The position numbers and the translations under genes were made by a program. A stretch of DNA of 64,000 bases. Source: an uncultured Alphaproteobacteria bacterium. Its GTDB lineage: Bacteria > Pseudomonadota > Alphaproteobacteria > CAAHEQ01 > UBA3637. Below, in pieces: positions 50,300 through 59,378 of this stretch. The notes below the pieces were generated by a model. That model searched no databases. It saw only the letters and a list, made by a program, of their open reading frames with translations, and was not told the origin of the DNA. Every line of letters starts with the position of its first letter. Position 1 is the stretch's first letter. Where the stretch lies: contig CAKPYH010000002.1 of the NCBI GenBank assembly GCA_934202735.1, forward strand, positions 1 to 64,000. Direction: 5' to 3'.

Positions 50300-50331
50300 C
50301 AAACCCGCAATTTTTTGATAAGGAGATTAAA

Positions 50332-50565
50332 ATGCCATCAGTAGTGAATGATTCTTGCGTTTTGTGCAAGTCTTGTGTAGAAGTTTGTCCTGTTGCCGCA
50401 TTCCATGATGCGGGAACTCAGGTTGTTGTGGATCCGGATACCTGCATTGATTGCGGTGTCTGCATTTCCGAATGTCCGCAAGGGGCGATTCAACCGGCCG
50501 ATGAAGCCGATGCCAAGTGGGTTGCCTTTAATGCGGAAAAAGCCGCCGAATGTCCGGCTGCTTAA
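50332..50565 (+). CDS. 2[4Fe-4S] ferredoxin
   Basis: Small electron carrier, 77 aa, with two full CxxCxxCxxxCP motifs: CVLCKSCVEVCP and CIDCGVCISECP. It is the clostridial-type bacterial ferredoxin, which can accept electrons from pyruvate:ferredoxin oxidoreductase; nifJ starts 13 kb downstream. AAGGAG precedes the ATG, and it is a single-gene unit with its own promoter and terminator. Confidence 0.95.
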   Translation: MPSVVNDSCVLCKSCVEVCPVAAFHDAGTQVVVDPDTCIDCGVCISECPQGAIQPADEADAKWVAFNAEKAAECPAA

Positions 50566-50583
50566 AACCGAGAAACTAGGGAA

Positions 50584-50610
50584 AAGGCTCTGTTGACAGG
50601 GCCTTTTTTT
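50584..50610 (+). terminator. Terminator of the ferredoxin gene
   Basis: Stem AAGGCTCTG / CAGGGCCTT (one T-G pair) with loop TTGA, followed by seven T. It ends 4 nt before the tsaC start. Confidence 0.85.
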
Positions 50611-50613
50611 ATC

Positions 50614-51561
50614 ATGTCAGTATATTCCGTCACATCCGATAATATGGAAAAAGCTGCCCGATTGATTCGGGACGGCGGTTTGGTGGCATTTCCAACAGAA
50701 ACGGTCTATGGATTGGGGGCAAACGCGTATAATGCAACGGCCGTTGCCCATATTTTTCAGGCCAAGAACAGACCGACTTTCAATCCTTTGATTTCGCATA
50801 TTGCTGATGCGGACGCGTTGAAGGGGTATGCTCAAACCGATTCGCGGGTGATGGCGTTGGTCAAACATTTTTGGCCGGGGCCTTTGACTTTTGTATTAAA
50901 ACGCTTAGATATGTCGCCGTCTTTGGATTTGGCCTGTGCGGGATTACCGACTGTAACGGTGCGTATGCCTAATCATCCGGTGGCGTTGGATTTGATCCGG
51001 CGGGCAGGGGTCCCGGTTGTAGCCCCATCGGCCAATCGGTCGCAATCTATCAGTCCGACCACCGCCGGTCATGTATGGGACAGTTTGGGGAATCGGGTGG
51101 ATATGATATTGGATGGCGGTCCTTGTGCGGTTGGTGTGGAATCTACGATTATTGATTTAACCGGTCCGCAAGTTGTGATGTTGCGTCCCGGTGGCGTAGC
51201 ACGCGAAGTGTTGCAGGATTTTTTAAATGAACCGGTTTTGTTATCGCACGGAAATCCGGATTTACCCCGTTCACCGGGACAGATGTTGAAACATTATGCG
51301 CCGTTGCATGCCTTTCGGATCAATGTGGTGGAACCTGAATCGGATGAATTCTTTATCGGTTTTGGGACCGTTGGGCTAAACGCGCCTTTGAATTTAAGTC
51401 CGTCCGGAAATTTATGTGAAGCGGCGGCGCATTTATTTGATTATATGCATCGGGCCGATGCACAGACGATGTATGATAAAATTGCCATGGCTCCTATTCC
51501 CGAAACGGGCTTGGGATTAGCCATCAATGACCGTATTCGGCGGGCATCGTACAAAAAATAA
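50614..51561 (+). CDS. tsaC: L-threonylcarbamoyladenylate synthase (TsaC/Sua5 type)
   Basis: Makes threonylcarbamoyl-AMP for the t6A modification of ANN-decoding tRNAs. The 315-aa protein has the YrdC core (LVAFPTETVYGLGANAYNAT, NRPTFNPLISHI, VPVVAPSANRSQSISPTTAG) and a C-terminal Sua5 domain, so it is of the longer Sua5 type. The start is placed at 50614 by similarity to family N-termini; no ribosome site precedes it because the ferredoxin terminator ends there. ATG 50644 and TTG 50593 are alternatives. No separate promoter was identified. Confidence 0.9.
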   Translation: MSVYSVTSDNMEKAARLIRDGGLVAFPTETVYGLGANAYNATAVAHIFQAKNRPTFNPLISHIADADALKGYAQTDSRVMALVKHFWPGPLTFVLKRLDMSPSLDLACAGLPTVTVRMPNHPVALDLIRRAGVPVVAPSANRSQSISPTTAGHVWDSLGNRVDMILDGGPCAVGVESTIIDLTGPQVVMLRPGGVAREVLQDFLNEPVLLSHGNPDLPRSPGQMLKHYAPLHAFRINVVEPESDEFFIGFGTVGLNAPLNLSPSGNLCEAAAHLFDYMHRADAQTMYDKIAMAPIPETGLGLAINDRIRRASYKK

Positions 51562-51625
51562 GTCACAAAGAAAATAGCCCTTTCGGGGTATCAACAAGTT
51601 TTTTTCATTTTTTTGCCTTTTTTTG

Positions 51626-51654
51626 TTGCAAAAAAACACAATTTTTTGTATTGA
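51626..51654 (+). promoter_or_regulatory. Promoter of glgP-trmB
   Basis: TTGCAA (51626-51631), 17-bp spacer, TATTGA (51649-51654), 30 bp before glgP. Confidence 0.55.
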
Positions 51655-51684
51655 TAACTATATTGTTCAAAAAGGAGTTTAGAA

Positions 51685-54156
51685 ATGGCATCTGGGACCA
51701 AAAAAACAAGCAAGCGTCAAATTACGGCTAAGCAATTACAGGAACGTATTGAATGGCATATCAAGTATTCTCTGTCCAAACGAGTGTGTGAAGCCCATAA
51801 GGATCATCTGTTTTTGGCGCTGGCGATGGCGGTTAGAGACCTATGTATAGATAACATGTTTGAAACGGCCCGCCGCCATCAGGAAAAAGATCCCAAGCGT
51901 GTTTATTATCTATCGTTGGAGTACCTGTTGGGACGGTTGTTGCCGAACAATTTGTATAATTTTGAAATCATGGATTTGTTGGATAAGATACACTTGGATA
52001 ATCCGATTCCTTTGCGTGATGTATTGGATTGCGAATATGATCCGGCGTTGGGTAACGGGGGCTTGGGACGATTGGCGGCATGTATTTTGGATTCTATGGC
52101 GACACAAGATTTACCCGGATACGGATATGGTATCAATTATCAATTCGGGTTGTTCAAACAATACTTTGAAAACGGATGGCAACGAGAACACGCCGATTCA
52201 TGGCTGGAACATTCATCGCCGTGGCAGATTGAACGCGTGGATCGGTCGCAACTTGTGCAAGTAGGCGGGCGAGTCGTATTTGAAGAAAAAAACGGTCATC
52301 GGGAACCGCACTGGATTGATACCAAACAGATTTTAGGAATCCCTTTTGACATGCCGATTGTGGGGTATGGTGGCAAGACAGTAAATTATTTACGCTTGTT
52401 TTCGGCCCATTCTACGAATGTATTGGATATTGAAACGTTTAACAAAGGCGGTTATATTCAAGCGGTTGAACAGAATATTCGTGTGGAAACGATTTCTAAA
52501 GTTTTGTATCCTTCCGATGCCATTGAGCAAGGGAAATATCTGCGCCTGATGCAACAATACTTTTTTGTATCGTGTGTGATTGCGGATATTTTACGCCGCT
52601 TTTCGGAAGATCATGTGGATTTTGAACAATTACCTGAAAAAGTGGTTATTCACCTGAATGATACGCATCCGACACTGGCTATTGTGGAATTGATGCGATT
52701 ATTGACGGATGTGTATCGGTTGGATTGGGATAAAGCATTCAGTATTACCTGTCGCACGATGGCTTATACCAATCATACTCTTTTGCCGGAAGCGTTGGAA
52801 ACGTGGCCGGTGGCAATGTTTGAAAAGTTATTGCCGCGTCATTTGTTGATTATTTACGAAATCAATGATTGGTTAATGCATCAGGTTATGGCCAGGTATC
52901 CTGGGGATACAGCTAAACTGACACGGATGTCGTTGATTGAAGAAGGTGCCGAAAAGAAAGTTCGTATGGCGAATCTGGCCATTGTCGGCAGTTTTTCCGT
53001 CAATGGAGTGGCGGCCATTCATACCGAATTGTTAAAGCATAACCTGGTACCGGATTTTTATGATATGTGGCCCGAACGGTTTAATAATAAAACAAACGGT
53101 GTGACACCGCGGCGGTGGTTGTTGGAATCCAATCAGGGGTTATCCCGTTTTATTACCCGGCACATCGGCGATAAATGGATTACGCATCTGCAAGACTTGA
53201 AACGATTGGTCCCTTTGGCACAAGACCCGAAAGTGTTGGATGAAATCAACAGCATCAAGTTTGAAAATAAGAAAGCCCTGGCTGCTTTGATTGAACGAAC
53301 AACGGGAATAGTGGTGGATCCGTCCGCCTTGTTTGATTGTCAGGTCAAGCGCATTCATGAATACAAACGTCAACTGTTGAATGCTTTACACATTATTCAT
53401 CAGTATTTAAGCATTGTTCAAGACGGGCAGACTTTGACCGTACCGCGCGTCTATGTATTTGGCGGTAAGGCAGCCCCCAGTTATGAGATCGCTAAACTGA
53501 TTATTAAATTGATCAACAATATCGCAAAAGTTATCAACAATGATGCACGCGTGGGTACCCAATTAAAGGTCGCTTTTATTCCGGATTATAAAGTTTCGGT
53601 GGCCGAAGTTGTGTTTCCGGGGGCCGATGTCAGTGAACAAATTTCTACCGCCGGATTTGAAGCCTCCGGTACCAGTAATATGAAGTTTGCCATGAACGGT
53701 GCTTTAACATTGGGGACTTTGGATGGGGCCAATGTGGAAATTATGCAGGAAGTAGGGCGTGAAAATTTCTATCTGTTTGGGTTGACGGCAGAAGAAGTTC
53801 ATCATCGGCAAACCACCGGAACACACCGGCCATGGGATTACTACAACAATAATCCGCAAATTAAACGAGTCATGGATTCTTTGACAAACGGGTTATTTAC
53901 GCCGGATGAAAATAAAGACTTGTTTGTGCCGTTGTTCCAAAACATTATGTTTAAAGATTATTATATGCTGTTGGCGGATTTTGATTCTTATGTGTTGGCA
54001 CAAGAACAAATTGCACAGGATTACTTGAATAAACATTTGTGGGCGCGTAAGGCTTTGTTGAATATTGCGCACTCCGGCAAATTTTCTATTGACCGGACGG
54101 TGGCGGAATATGCACATGATATTTGGCATGTACACAGCAGTGTGAGTAAGAAATGA
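51685..54156 (+). CDS. glgP: Glycogen/alpha-glucan phosphorylase
   Basis: PLP-dependent enzyme that releases glucose-1-phosphate from glycogen or maltodextrin. The 823-aa protein has the N-terminal ALGNGGLGRLAACILDSMAT region and the PLP-lysine block EASGTSNMKFAMNGALTLGT with Lys near residue 667. Length and order match GlgP/MalP of the GT35 family. No other glycogen genes are in the window. Its end overlaps trmB by 4 bp (ATGA). Confidence 0.96.
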   Translation: MASGTKKTSKRQITAKQLQERIEWHIKYSLSKRVCEAHKDHLFLALAMAVRDLCIDNMFETARRHQEKDPKRVYYLSLEYLLGRLLPNNLYNFEIMDLLDKIHLDNPIPLRDVLDCEYDPALGNGGLGRLAACILDSMATQDLPGYGYGINYQFGLFKQYFENGWQREHADSWLEHSSPWQIERVDRSQLVQVGGRVVFEEKNGHREPHWIDTKQILGIPFDMPIVGYGGKTVNYLRLFSAHSTNVLDIETFNKGGYIQAVEQNIRVETISKVLYPSDAIEQGKYLRLMQQYFFVSCVIADILRRFSEDHVDFEQLPEKVVIHLNDTHPTLAIVELMRLLTDVYRLDWDKAFSITCRTMAYTNHTLLPEALETWPVAMFEKLLPRHLLIIYEINDWLMHQVMARYPGDTAKLTRMSLIEEGAEKKVRMANLAIVGSFSVNGVAAIHTELLKHNLVPDFYDMWPERFNNKTNGVTPRRWLLESNQGLSRFITRHIGDKWITHLQDLKRLVPLAQDPKVLDEINSIKFENKKALAALIERTTGIVVDPSALFDCQVKRIHEYKRQLLNALHIIHQYLSIVQDGQTLTVPRVYVFGGKAAPSYEIAKLIIKLINNIAKVINNDARVGTQLKVAFIPDYKVSVAEVVFPGADVSEQISTAGFEASGTSNMKFAMNGALTLGTLDGANVEIMQEVGRENFYLFGLTAEEVHHRQTTGTHRPWDYYNNNPQIKRVMDSLTNGLFTPDENKDLFVPLFQNIMFKDYYMLLADFDSYVLAQEQIAQDYLNKHLWARKALLNIAHSGKFSIDRTVAEYAHDIWHVHSSVSKK

Positions 54157-54896
54157 CAGACATCATTCAAGAAGATAAACGATTCTATGGTCGTCGGCGG
54201 GGCAAGCCGATTAAGAAATCGCGCCAAACATTGATTGCAGACTTGCTGCCACGGGTGGCGATCGGCCTGCCATCGGGCGGTGAACAAATAGACGTGCAAC
54301 ATATTTTTGGCATCACACCGCGGGAAGTGTGGCTGGAAGTCGGCTTTGGCGGTGGTGAACATGTGGCCGAATTGGCCAAAATATATTCTGATGTCGGTAT
54401 GATTGGGGCTGAACCGTTTATGAACGGTGTTGCCTCTCTATTAGCGCATTTGAACGGCTCGCACGGGCGGCAGGCTGTTCATGCCGATTTAGAATCCGGT
54501 CGGACCGATAATGTTCGGATTTGGCCCGATGATATACGGATTTTATTTCCGATGTTTCCGGACGGTTGTTTTGAACGTATTTTTATTTTATACCCGGATC
54601 CGTGGCCTAAAGCGCGCCATGCCGAACGACGGTTTATTAATCATAAAAACATCCCGATTTTATCACGATTATTGTCGGATACGGGACGTATTTATGTGGC
54701 AACAGATGTGTCGGCCTACGCCGAATGGGCCCAAGAAAAAATGGACGAATCGGGTCTGTTTGAACGGGAAAATACGGATATAACCGTCCCGCCCGCCGAT
54801 TGGGTACCGACACGGTATGAAAAGAAAGGGCTTGCGGCCGGACGACGACCGACATATTTGGTTTTTTGCAAAAAAATATCGGATAATGATAAATAA
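54153..54896 (+). CDS. trmB: tRNA (guanine-N7)-methyltransferase TrmB
   Basis: Methylates G46 of tRNAs. The 247-aa protein has the SAM-binding motif EVGFGGGEHVAELA and the TrmB signature YPDPWPKARHAERRFI, plus the C-terminal GLAAGRRPTYLVF strand. It overlaps glgP by 4 bp, so it is probably co-expressed with it. Confidence 0.95.
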   Translation: MTDIIQEDKRFYGRRRGKPIKKSRQTLIADLLPRVAIGLPSGGEQIDVQHIFGITPREVWLEVGFGGGEHVAELAKIYSDVGMIGAEPFMNGVASLLAHLNGSHGRQAVHADLESGRTDNVRIWPDDIRILFPMFPDGCFERIFILYPDPWPKARHAERRFINHKNIPILSRLLSDTGRIYVATDVSAYAEWAQEKMDESGLFERENTDITVPPADWVPTRYEKKGLAAGRRPTYLVFCKKISDNDK

Positions 54897-54951
54897 TGCT
54901 TGACGAATGATAAAAAATAGGTAAAGATAAAAGGAAAGGAGATCATATATC

Positions 54952-55257
54952 ATGAATTATAAAACACTCAATATCAAGGACGGCAAGGAAATTGTTGTTT
55001 CCGGATCGTTTACCTTTCGGGATCACGACACATTTTTTGAAATTGTGTCTTTGATTAAAAGCGCACAAGACAAAAAGATTGTCTTTAACATGGGCGAATG
55101 TGATTTTATTGATTCGGCGGCTTTGGGGATGTTTGTGATTGCTCATGATGAGGCTTCTTCTAAAGGCGTAGCGTTGTCTATCAAGGGTGTTAAAGGCAAG
55201 GTTAAAGATGTGATGTACGCCGCCCGGTTTGACAGTCTATATAAATTTGAAGACTGA
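54952..55257 (+). CDS. STAS-domain (anti-anti-sigma-like) protein
   Basis: A 101-aa single STAS domain resembling SpoIIAA/RsbV. The regulatory phosphoserine site is visible in CDFIDSAALGMFV, so it could be the target of a partner kinase. No RsbW-like kinase or phosphatase is adjacent, unlike the usual cassette. GGAG stands 10 nt before the ATG. A TTGACG-16-TAAAGA pair (54900-54927) may be its promoter. Ends at a strong terminator. Confidence 0.88.
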   Translation: MNYKTLNIKDGKEIVVSGSFTFRDHDTFFEIVSLIKSAQDKKIVFNMGECDFIDSAALGMFVIAHDEASSKGVALSIKGVKGKVKDVMYAARFDSLYKFED

Positions 55258-55276
55258 TACTTTGGCGATTTTTGTT

Positions 55277-55325
55277 ATCCCCGTTTCAGTTTTATCTTGA
55301 CATATAACTGAATCGGGGGTATTTT
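55277..55325 (+). terminator. Terminator of the STAS gene
   Basis: Long stem CCCCG-TTTCAGTT / AACTGAA-TCGGGG with a 14-base loop, followed by TATTTTAT. Confidence 0.75.
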
Positions 55326-55333
55326 ATATCCAA

Positions 55334-55780
55334 ATGAAATTAGTCATACAGCGTGTTTTGAAATCATCCGTGGCCGTGTCGGGACAAATTGTGGGACAAA
55401 TCGGGCCGGGGTTATGCGTTTTGGCGGGTGTGGCCCCGACAGATACCGAAGCGGATATAGAGCAAATGGCCGCCAAGATGGTACACTTGCGTATTTTTGC
55501 CGATGAGGCAGGCAAAATGAATCGTTCTTTATTGGATGTGAACGGCGCGGCATTGATTGTGTCGCAATTTACATTATTGGCCGATTGCATACACGGGCGA
55601 CGACCCTCATTTACCGGGGCCGGAGATCCGGTACGGGCCGAACGATTGTATAACCTGTTTTTAGAAAAGGTGGCGGCTTTCGGTGTGTCGGTAGCGCATG
55701 GTGTTTTCGGTGCGGATATGGTGGTATCCCTTGATAATGACGGGCCGGCTACATTTATTTTGGAGATACCCGGAAAATGA
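55334..55780 (+). CDS. dtd: D-aminoacyl-tRNA deacylase
   Basis: Removes D-amino acids wrongly attached to tRNA. The 148-aa protein has the family motif SQFTLLAD and the C-terminal GlyPro motif NDGPATFILE that forms the chiral filter. The last bases overlap a small ORF (ATGA), which overlaps murA, so the three form one packed unit. Confidence 0.95.
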   Translation: MKLVIQRVLKSSVAVSGQIVGQIGPGLCVLAGVAPTDTEADIEQMAAKMVHLRIFADEAGKMNRSLLDVNGAALIVSQFTLLADCIHGRRPSFTGAGDPVRAERLYNLFLEKVAAFGVSVAHGVFGADMVVSLDNDGPATFILEIPGK

Positions 55781-55950
55781 CGACAGAAAACGAAATGGCG
55801 GCTTTGGAACGGCAAGCCCGAGAAAACCTGACTTTATCACCCAAACAACTGGTTTCATTTCTTAAACAAGCCATGGCATTACGGCGTAACCTGAAACTGC
55901 GGCGTAAACAACAACAGAAAAGGCAAGAACAATGTATGCATTCAAAATAA
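55777..55950 (+). CDS. Small ORF between dtd and murA, 57 aa
   Basis: Starts at ATG 55777, overlapping the dtd stop as ATGA, and ends at TAA 55948-55950, overlapping the murA start by 19 bp. The protein begins MTTENEMAALERQARENL, continues with LSPKQLVSFLKQAMALRRNL and ends in a basic KLRRKQQQKRQEQ stretch: an amphipathic, helical, basic protein without a recognised domain. The double overlap favours real translation, possibly coupling dtd to murA, but homology could not be tested. Confidence 0.6.
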   Translation: MTTENEMAALERQARENLTLSPKQLVSFLKQAMALRRNLKLRRKQQQKRQEQCMHSK

Positions 55951-57188
55951 ACGGGGGACATTCCTTGAACGGAACGGTCCGTATTAAAGGGGCAAAAAAT
56001 GCGATTTTGCCTTTAATGGCGGCGGCATTGTTGACCGATGAACCGATTACTTTACGAAATATATCTTATTTGTCAGATGTCAATACATTGGCGGACCTGT
56101 TGCAGAATATGGGGGTACGGGTAGAACGCGATTCCGATTCATTGACCATACAATGTCAGGCGTTGACCAGTACAACGGCAGCCTATGAGTATGTATCTAA
56201 AATGCGTGCGGCTTTTTGGGTTTTGGGTCCGTTGGTGGGACGGTTCCGGACGGCGCACGTTTCTTTGCCCGGCGGGTGCGCCATCGGGGCACGTCCGGTG
56301 GATCTGTATATTCGGGCGTTGCAGGCCATGGGGGCGAATGTGGGCGTAGAAAACGGGTATGTTGTGGCTCGCGGGACTTTGCACGGGGCCGAGATATTTT
56401 TTCCCAAGATTTCTGTTGGGGCTACGCACAATACAATTATGGCTGCCGTTTTGACACCGGGTCAAACGGTCATACACAATCCCGCTTTAGAGCCTGAAGT
56501 CATGGATCTTATTGGTTTGTTGCAGTGCATGGGGGCGGATATTCAAGGTGTGGGGACACGCCGATTAGTCATCAACGGTGTTGCAAAATTACACGGTGCA
56601 GATTATACCGTTATCCCGGATCGGATTGAAACGGCGACTTTTGCGGTAGCGGCGGCCATGACCCACGGTCGTATCTTTATGGAAGGGGGGCGTTTGGATC
56701 TGATGCAGGCTGTGGCCGATACACTTATCCCCAGCGGGTTAGTGTTAACACAAAGTGAGACGGGTCTTTTGGCGGATGGAACGGCGGCGCACTTGATTGC
56801 CACTCAAATTACAACGGCCGAGTACCCTGCATTTCCGACTGATACACAACCTTTGTTGACGACGATGTTGTCTCTGGCTCAAGGAGAATCTGTTGTTCGG
56901 GAACAGATTTACGAAAACCGTTTTATGCATGTTCCGGAATTGAATCGTATGGGGGCCGATATTCAACAACTGGATAACAAAACCGTTTTAATTCACGGGG
57001 TTCCCGAGTTATCCGGGGCGATGATCACGTCATCGGACTTACGTGGGGGGGTGGCCTTGGTCTTGGCGGCATTATCGGCGCGCGGGGAGTCTACGGTACA
57101 ACGTGTTTATCATATTGATCGCGGCTATGAACGGTTGGAAGAAAAACTGACGGCCTTGGGGGCCGATATTGTGCGATTTAAACAATAA
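55932..57188 (+). CDS. murA: UDP-GlcNAc 1-carboxyvinyltransferase MurA
   Basis: First committed step of peptidoglycan synthesis, transferring enolpyruvate to UDP-GlcNAc. The 418-aa protein keeps the catalytic cysteine in PGGCAIGARPVDL (residue about 116), the site of fosfomycin attack; an Asp here gives resistance and is not seen. The N-terminal GAKNAILPLMAAALLTDE is typical. Its start overlaps the small ORF. MurL and MurD2 in this window act later in the same pathway. Confidence 0.97.
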   Translation: MYAFKINGGHSLNGTVRIKGAKNAILPLMAAALLTDEPITLRNISYLSDVNTLADLLQNMGVRVERDSDSLTIQCQALTSTTAAYEYVSKMRAAFWVLGPLVGRFRTAHVSLPGGCAIGARPVDLYIRALQAMGANVGVENGYVVARGTLHGAEIFFPKISVGATHNTIMAAVLTPGQTVIHNPALEPEVMDLIGLLQCMGADIQGVGTRRLVINGVAKLHGADYTVIPDRIETATFAVAAAMTHGRIFMEGGRLDLMQAVADTLIPSGLVLTQSETGLLADGTAAHLIATQITTAEYPAFPTDTQPLLTTMLSLAQGESVVREQIYENRFMHVPELNRMGADIQQLDNKTVLIHGVPELSGAMITSSDLRGGVALVLAALSARGESTVQRVYHIDRGYERLEEKLTALGADIVRFKQ

Positions 57189-57297
57189 TATTCGGGTCGG
57201 CCGGAATGTCGTGCTTCGGTATCCTGTGCGTTCGGTCATTTTTATGGATCCGAATCGGATAGAACGTGTCGTATTCATGTGCGTCATCGTATTGCCG

Positions 57298-57316
57298 CGG
57301 TATCTGTACCGTTTTT
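57298..57316 (+). terminator. Weak terminator candidate downstream of murA
   Basis: CGGTA / TACCG stem with loop TCTG, then TTTTT. The 57189-57412 stretch around it holds no supported gene. Confidence 0.45.
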
Positions 57317-57408
57317 AGAGTTATTTTTGATCATGCCAACTGATTTCAAGGTCCAATGCGAATGGCTTGATTGTCATGCTGAGATCGCAACAAGTGTTGA
57401 ACCCCGCA

Positions 57409-57437
57409 AAAAAAGCCCCTGCTATACGAGCAGGGGC
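57409..57437 (-). terminator. Terminator of fba
   Basis: Nine-base-pair stem GCCCCTGCT / AGCAGGGGC (57415-57437), five-base loop, followed by seven T on the minus strand. Confidence 0.9.
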
Positions 57438-57457
57438 CACAGATAAATCTTTTCCGG

Positions 57458-58519
57458 TTATCGTACAATACGGGGATTGAGTTCACCTGATGCATACCGT
57501 TTGGCCATATCCGCCAAAGAAATCGGTTTAATTTTATCCGCATAACCGGCGGCTCCGAATTCGTTATAACGGGCTTCACACACGGCCTGCATGGCATCCA
57601 TAGCCGGTTTCAGGTACTTCCGCGGATCAAATTCTTCCGGTTTAGTTGCATAAACTTTCCGAATCGCCCCGGTCATAGCCATCCGTAAATCGGTGTCTAC
57701 ATTGACTTTACGCACCCCGTATTTAATTGCTTCTTGAATTTCTTCCACGGGTACGCCGTATGTTTGCGGCATTTTTCCACCATAAGTATTGATAATGTCT
57801 TGTAAATCTTGCGGTACCGAAGACGATCCGTGCATGACCAGGTGTGTATGGGGCAATTTAGCGTGAATCTTTTTGACCGTATCAATGGACAAAATTTCAC
57901 CGTCCGGTTTACGTGTGAACTTATAAGCCCCATGGCTGGTTCCGATGGCAACGGCTAATGCGTCTACTTGTGTTTCTTCCACAAAACGCACCGCATCGTC
58001 CGGATCGGTCAACAGTTTGGATTTATCAATAGCACCATCAAACCCGTGTCCGTCTTCTTTTTCGCCTTTACCGGTTTCCAAAGAACCGATACAGCCCAAT
58101 TCACCTTCTACGGAAACACCGACCGCGTGGGCTACCGTTGTTACTTGATGCGTAACATGTGCGTTATATTCATGTGTGGCAGGCTTGCCGTCCGGCATTA
58201 AAGAACCATCCATCATGACAGATGTAAAACCGTTTGTCATGGCCGAATAACAAACGCTGGGTGATGGGCCGTGATCTTGGTGAACACAGATGGGCAATTC
58301 AGGATACATTTCGGCTCCGGCCATCATCAAGTGTTTCAGGACGGCATCATTGGCATAGGCACGTGCGCCTTTACTGGCCTGAATAATCACGGGTGCATTG
58401 ACCTTTTTGGCGGCGGCCAAAATAGCCAACACTTGTTCCATATTATTGACATTAAAAGCCGGAATCCCATATCCGTGTTCGGCGGCATGGTCCAGTAATT
58501 GTCTTAAAGAAACTAACAT
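57458..58519 (-). CDS. fba: Class II fructose-bisphosphate aldolase
   Basis: Zinc-dependent aldolase of glycolysis and gluconeogenesis. The 353-aa protein shows YGIPAFNVNNMEQVLAILAA, CVHQDHGPSPSVCYSAM with zinc-binding His, and LVMHGSSSVP, fitting the 'Calvin cycle' subtype of class II enzymes. Single-gene unit with promoter 58560-58588 and terminator 57409-57437. Confidence 0.97.
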   Translation of the reverse strand: MLVSLRQLLDHAAEHGYGIPAFNVNNMEQVLAILAAAKKVNAPVIIQASKGARAYANDAVLKHLMMAGAEMYPELPICVHQDHGPSPSVCYSAMTNGFTSVMMDGSLMPDGKPATHEYNAHVTHQVTTVAHAVGVSVEGELGCIGSLETGKGEKEDGHGFDGAIDKSKLLTDPDDAVRFVEETQVDALAVAIGTSHGAYKFTRKPDGEILSIDTVKKIHAKLPHTHLVMHGSSSVPQDLQDIINTYGGKMPQTYGVPVEEIQEAIKYGVRKVNVDTDLRMAMTGAIRKVYATKPEEFDPRKYLKPAMDAMQAVCEARYNEFGAAGYADKIKPISLADMAKRYASGELNPRIVR

Positions 58520-58559
58520 TTTATAATCCTTTCTGTTATGATGTTAAAGACTACCCATG

Positions 58560-58588
58560 GATATAGCACAGGTGTCTTGTAAAATCAA
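58560..58588 (-). promoter_or_regulatory. Promoter of fba
   Basis: Minus-strand TTGATT (58583-58588), 17-bp spacer ending TGC, TATATC (58560-58565). It covers the last bases before the neighbouring HAD gene stop. Confidence 0.55.
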
Positions 58589-58595
58589 GAAAAAT

Positions 58596-59228
58596 TTACA
58601 CGCGTGTCAATTCGTTCAGGTGAACCAACAAGGGCTTTTGCCGATTGACCAATCGTGTTTTCAGGCCAAACTTGGCGGCACGGTCCAAAATTTCCGGGGT
58701 GTCGTCCAACATGACACTTCGCGCCGGTTCCAGGTCCCGCATAGCACAAAATCGTCTGAAACCGTCAGGGGCATTTTTGGGGTGAAACCAATGTCCGTCA
58801 TAGGTGGTTTCAACCGTAAAAGTGGGTATATACGGTTTTTCCTTGGGAAACAGGCGATTCCATACTCGTTGAACATGTGAACGACAGTTGTTGGTCCACA
58901 GACACGTCGTCCCCTTCATTTGACGCAGTCGCGCCCCCAGGGCCAGATTGGGCTGAATAAAAGTATAATCAATCCGATTAAAACAATCATCGGTGAATTG
59001 ATAAAATCGCAACATATTGCCGCCGCACAAAGCCAAGACCGTGTTCATAATGCCCGGGTGTTTATGACGTAGAGATTCGTGTGTTTGCGTAAAACTTTCG
59101 GGTGTCATATTCCAGGCTGTCATCGTATCCTGAAGGCTGCGTTGCCAAATCTGCCGAAAATTGGAGGGAAGGGGATAGCAGGTGCCATCGCAATCCAAAA
59201 TCAAAGTTTGATTCGCTGTGTTTATCAT
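58596..59228 (-). CDS. HAD-family phosphatase (pyrimidine 5'-nucleotidase type)
   Basis: A 210-aa haloacid dehalogenase hydrolase. The four motifs are visible: nucleophile DCDGTCYPL, Thr in LWTNNC, Lys in FHPKNAPDGF, and the acidic MLDDTPEIL. Resembles the SDT1/pyrimidine 5'-nucleotidase branch that in alphaproteobacteria includes nucleotidases; substrate unproven. Promoter at 59235-59263. Confidence 0.82.
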   Translation of the reverse strand: MINTANQTLILDCDGTCYPLPSNFRQIWQRSLQDTMTAWNMTPESFTQTHESLRHKHPGIMNTVLALCGGNMLRFYQFTDDCFNRIDYTFIQPNLALGARLRQMKGTTCLWTNNCRSHVQRVWNRLFPKEKPYIPTFTVETTYDGHWFHPKNAPDGFRRFCAMRDLEPARSVMLDDTPEILDRAAKFGLKTRLVNRQKPLLVHLNELTRV

Positions 59229-59234
59229 GTTATG

Positions 59235-59263
59235 AATGTATCATAAAAAGGTATTTTTGTCAA
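59235..59263 (-). promoter_or_regulatory. Promoter of the HAD phosphatase gene
   Basis: Minus-strand TTGACA (59258-59263), 17-bp spacer ending TGA, TACATT (59235-59240). This leaves almost no leader before the ATG. Confidence 0.5.
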
Positions 59264-59317
59264 CAAAAATAGAAAAATGTTTTGTTTTTAATGGGTTATT
59301 TTACATCTAAAAAGGGC

Positions 59318-59346
59318 TTGTATCTGACACGATTTTATGCTATAAA
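59318..59346 (+). promoter_or_regulatory. Promoter of the aas-like gene
   Basis: TTGTAT (59318-59323), 17-bp spacer ending TGC, TATAAA (59341-59346). Confidence 0.55.
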
Positions 59347-59378
59347 GGCGTATGTTTTACATTCGCAAAGGAGTTTTT

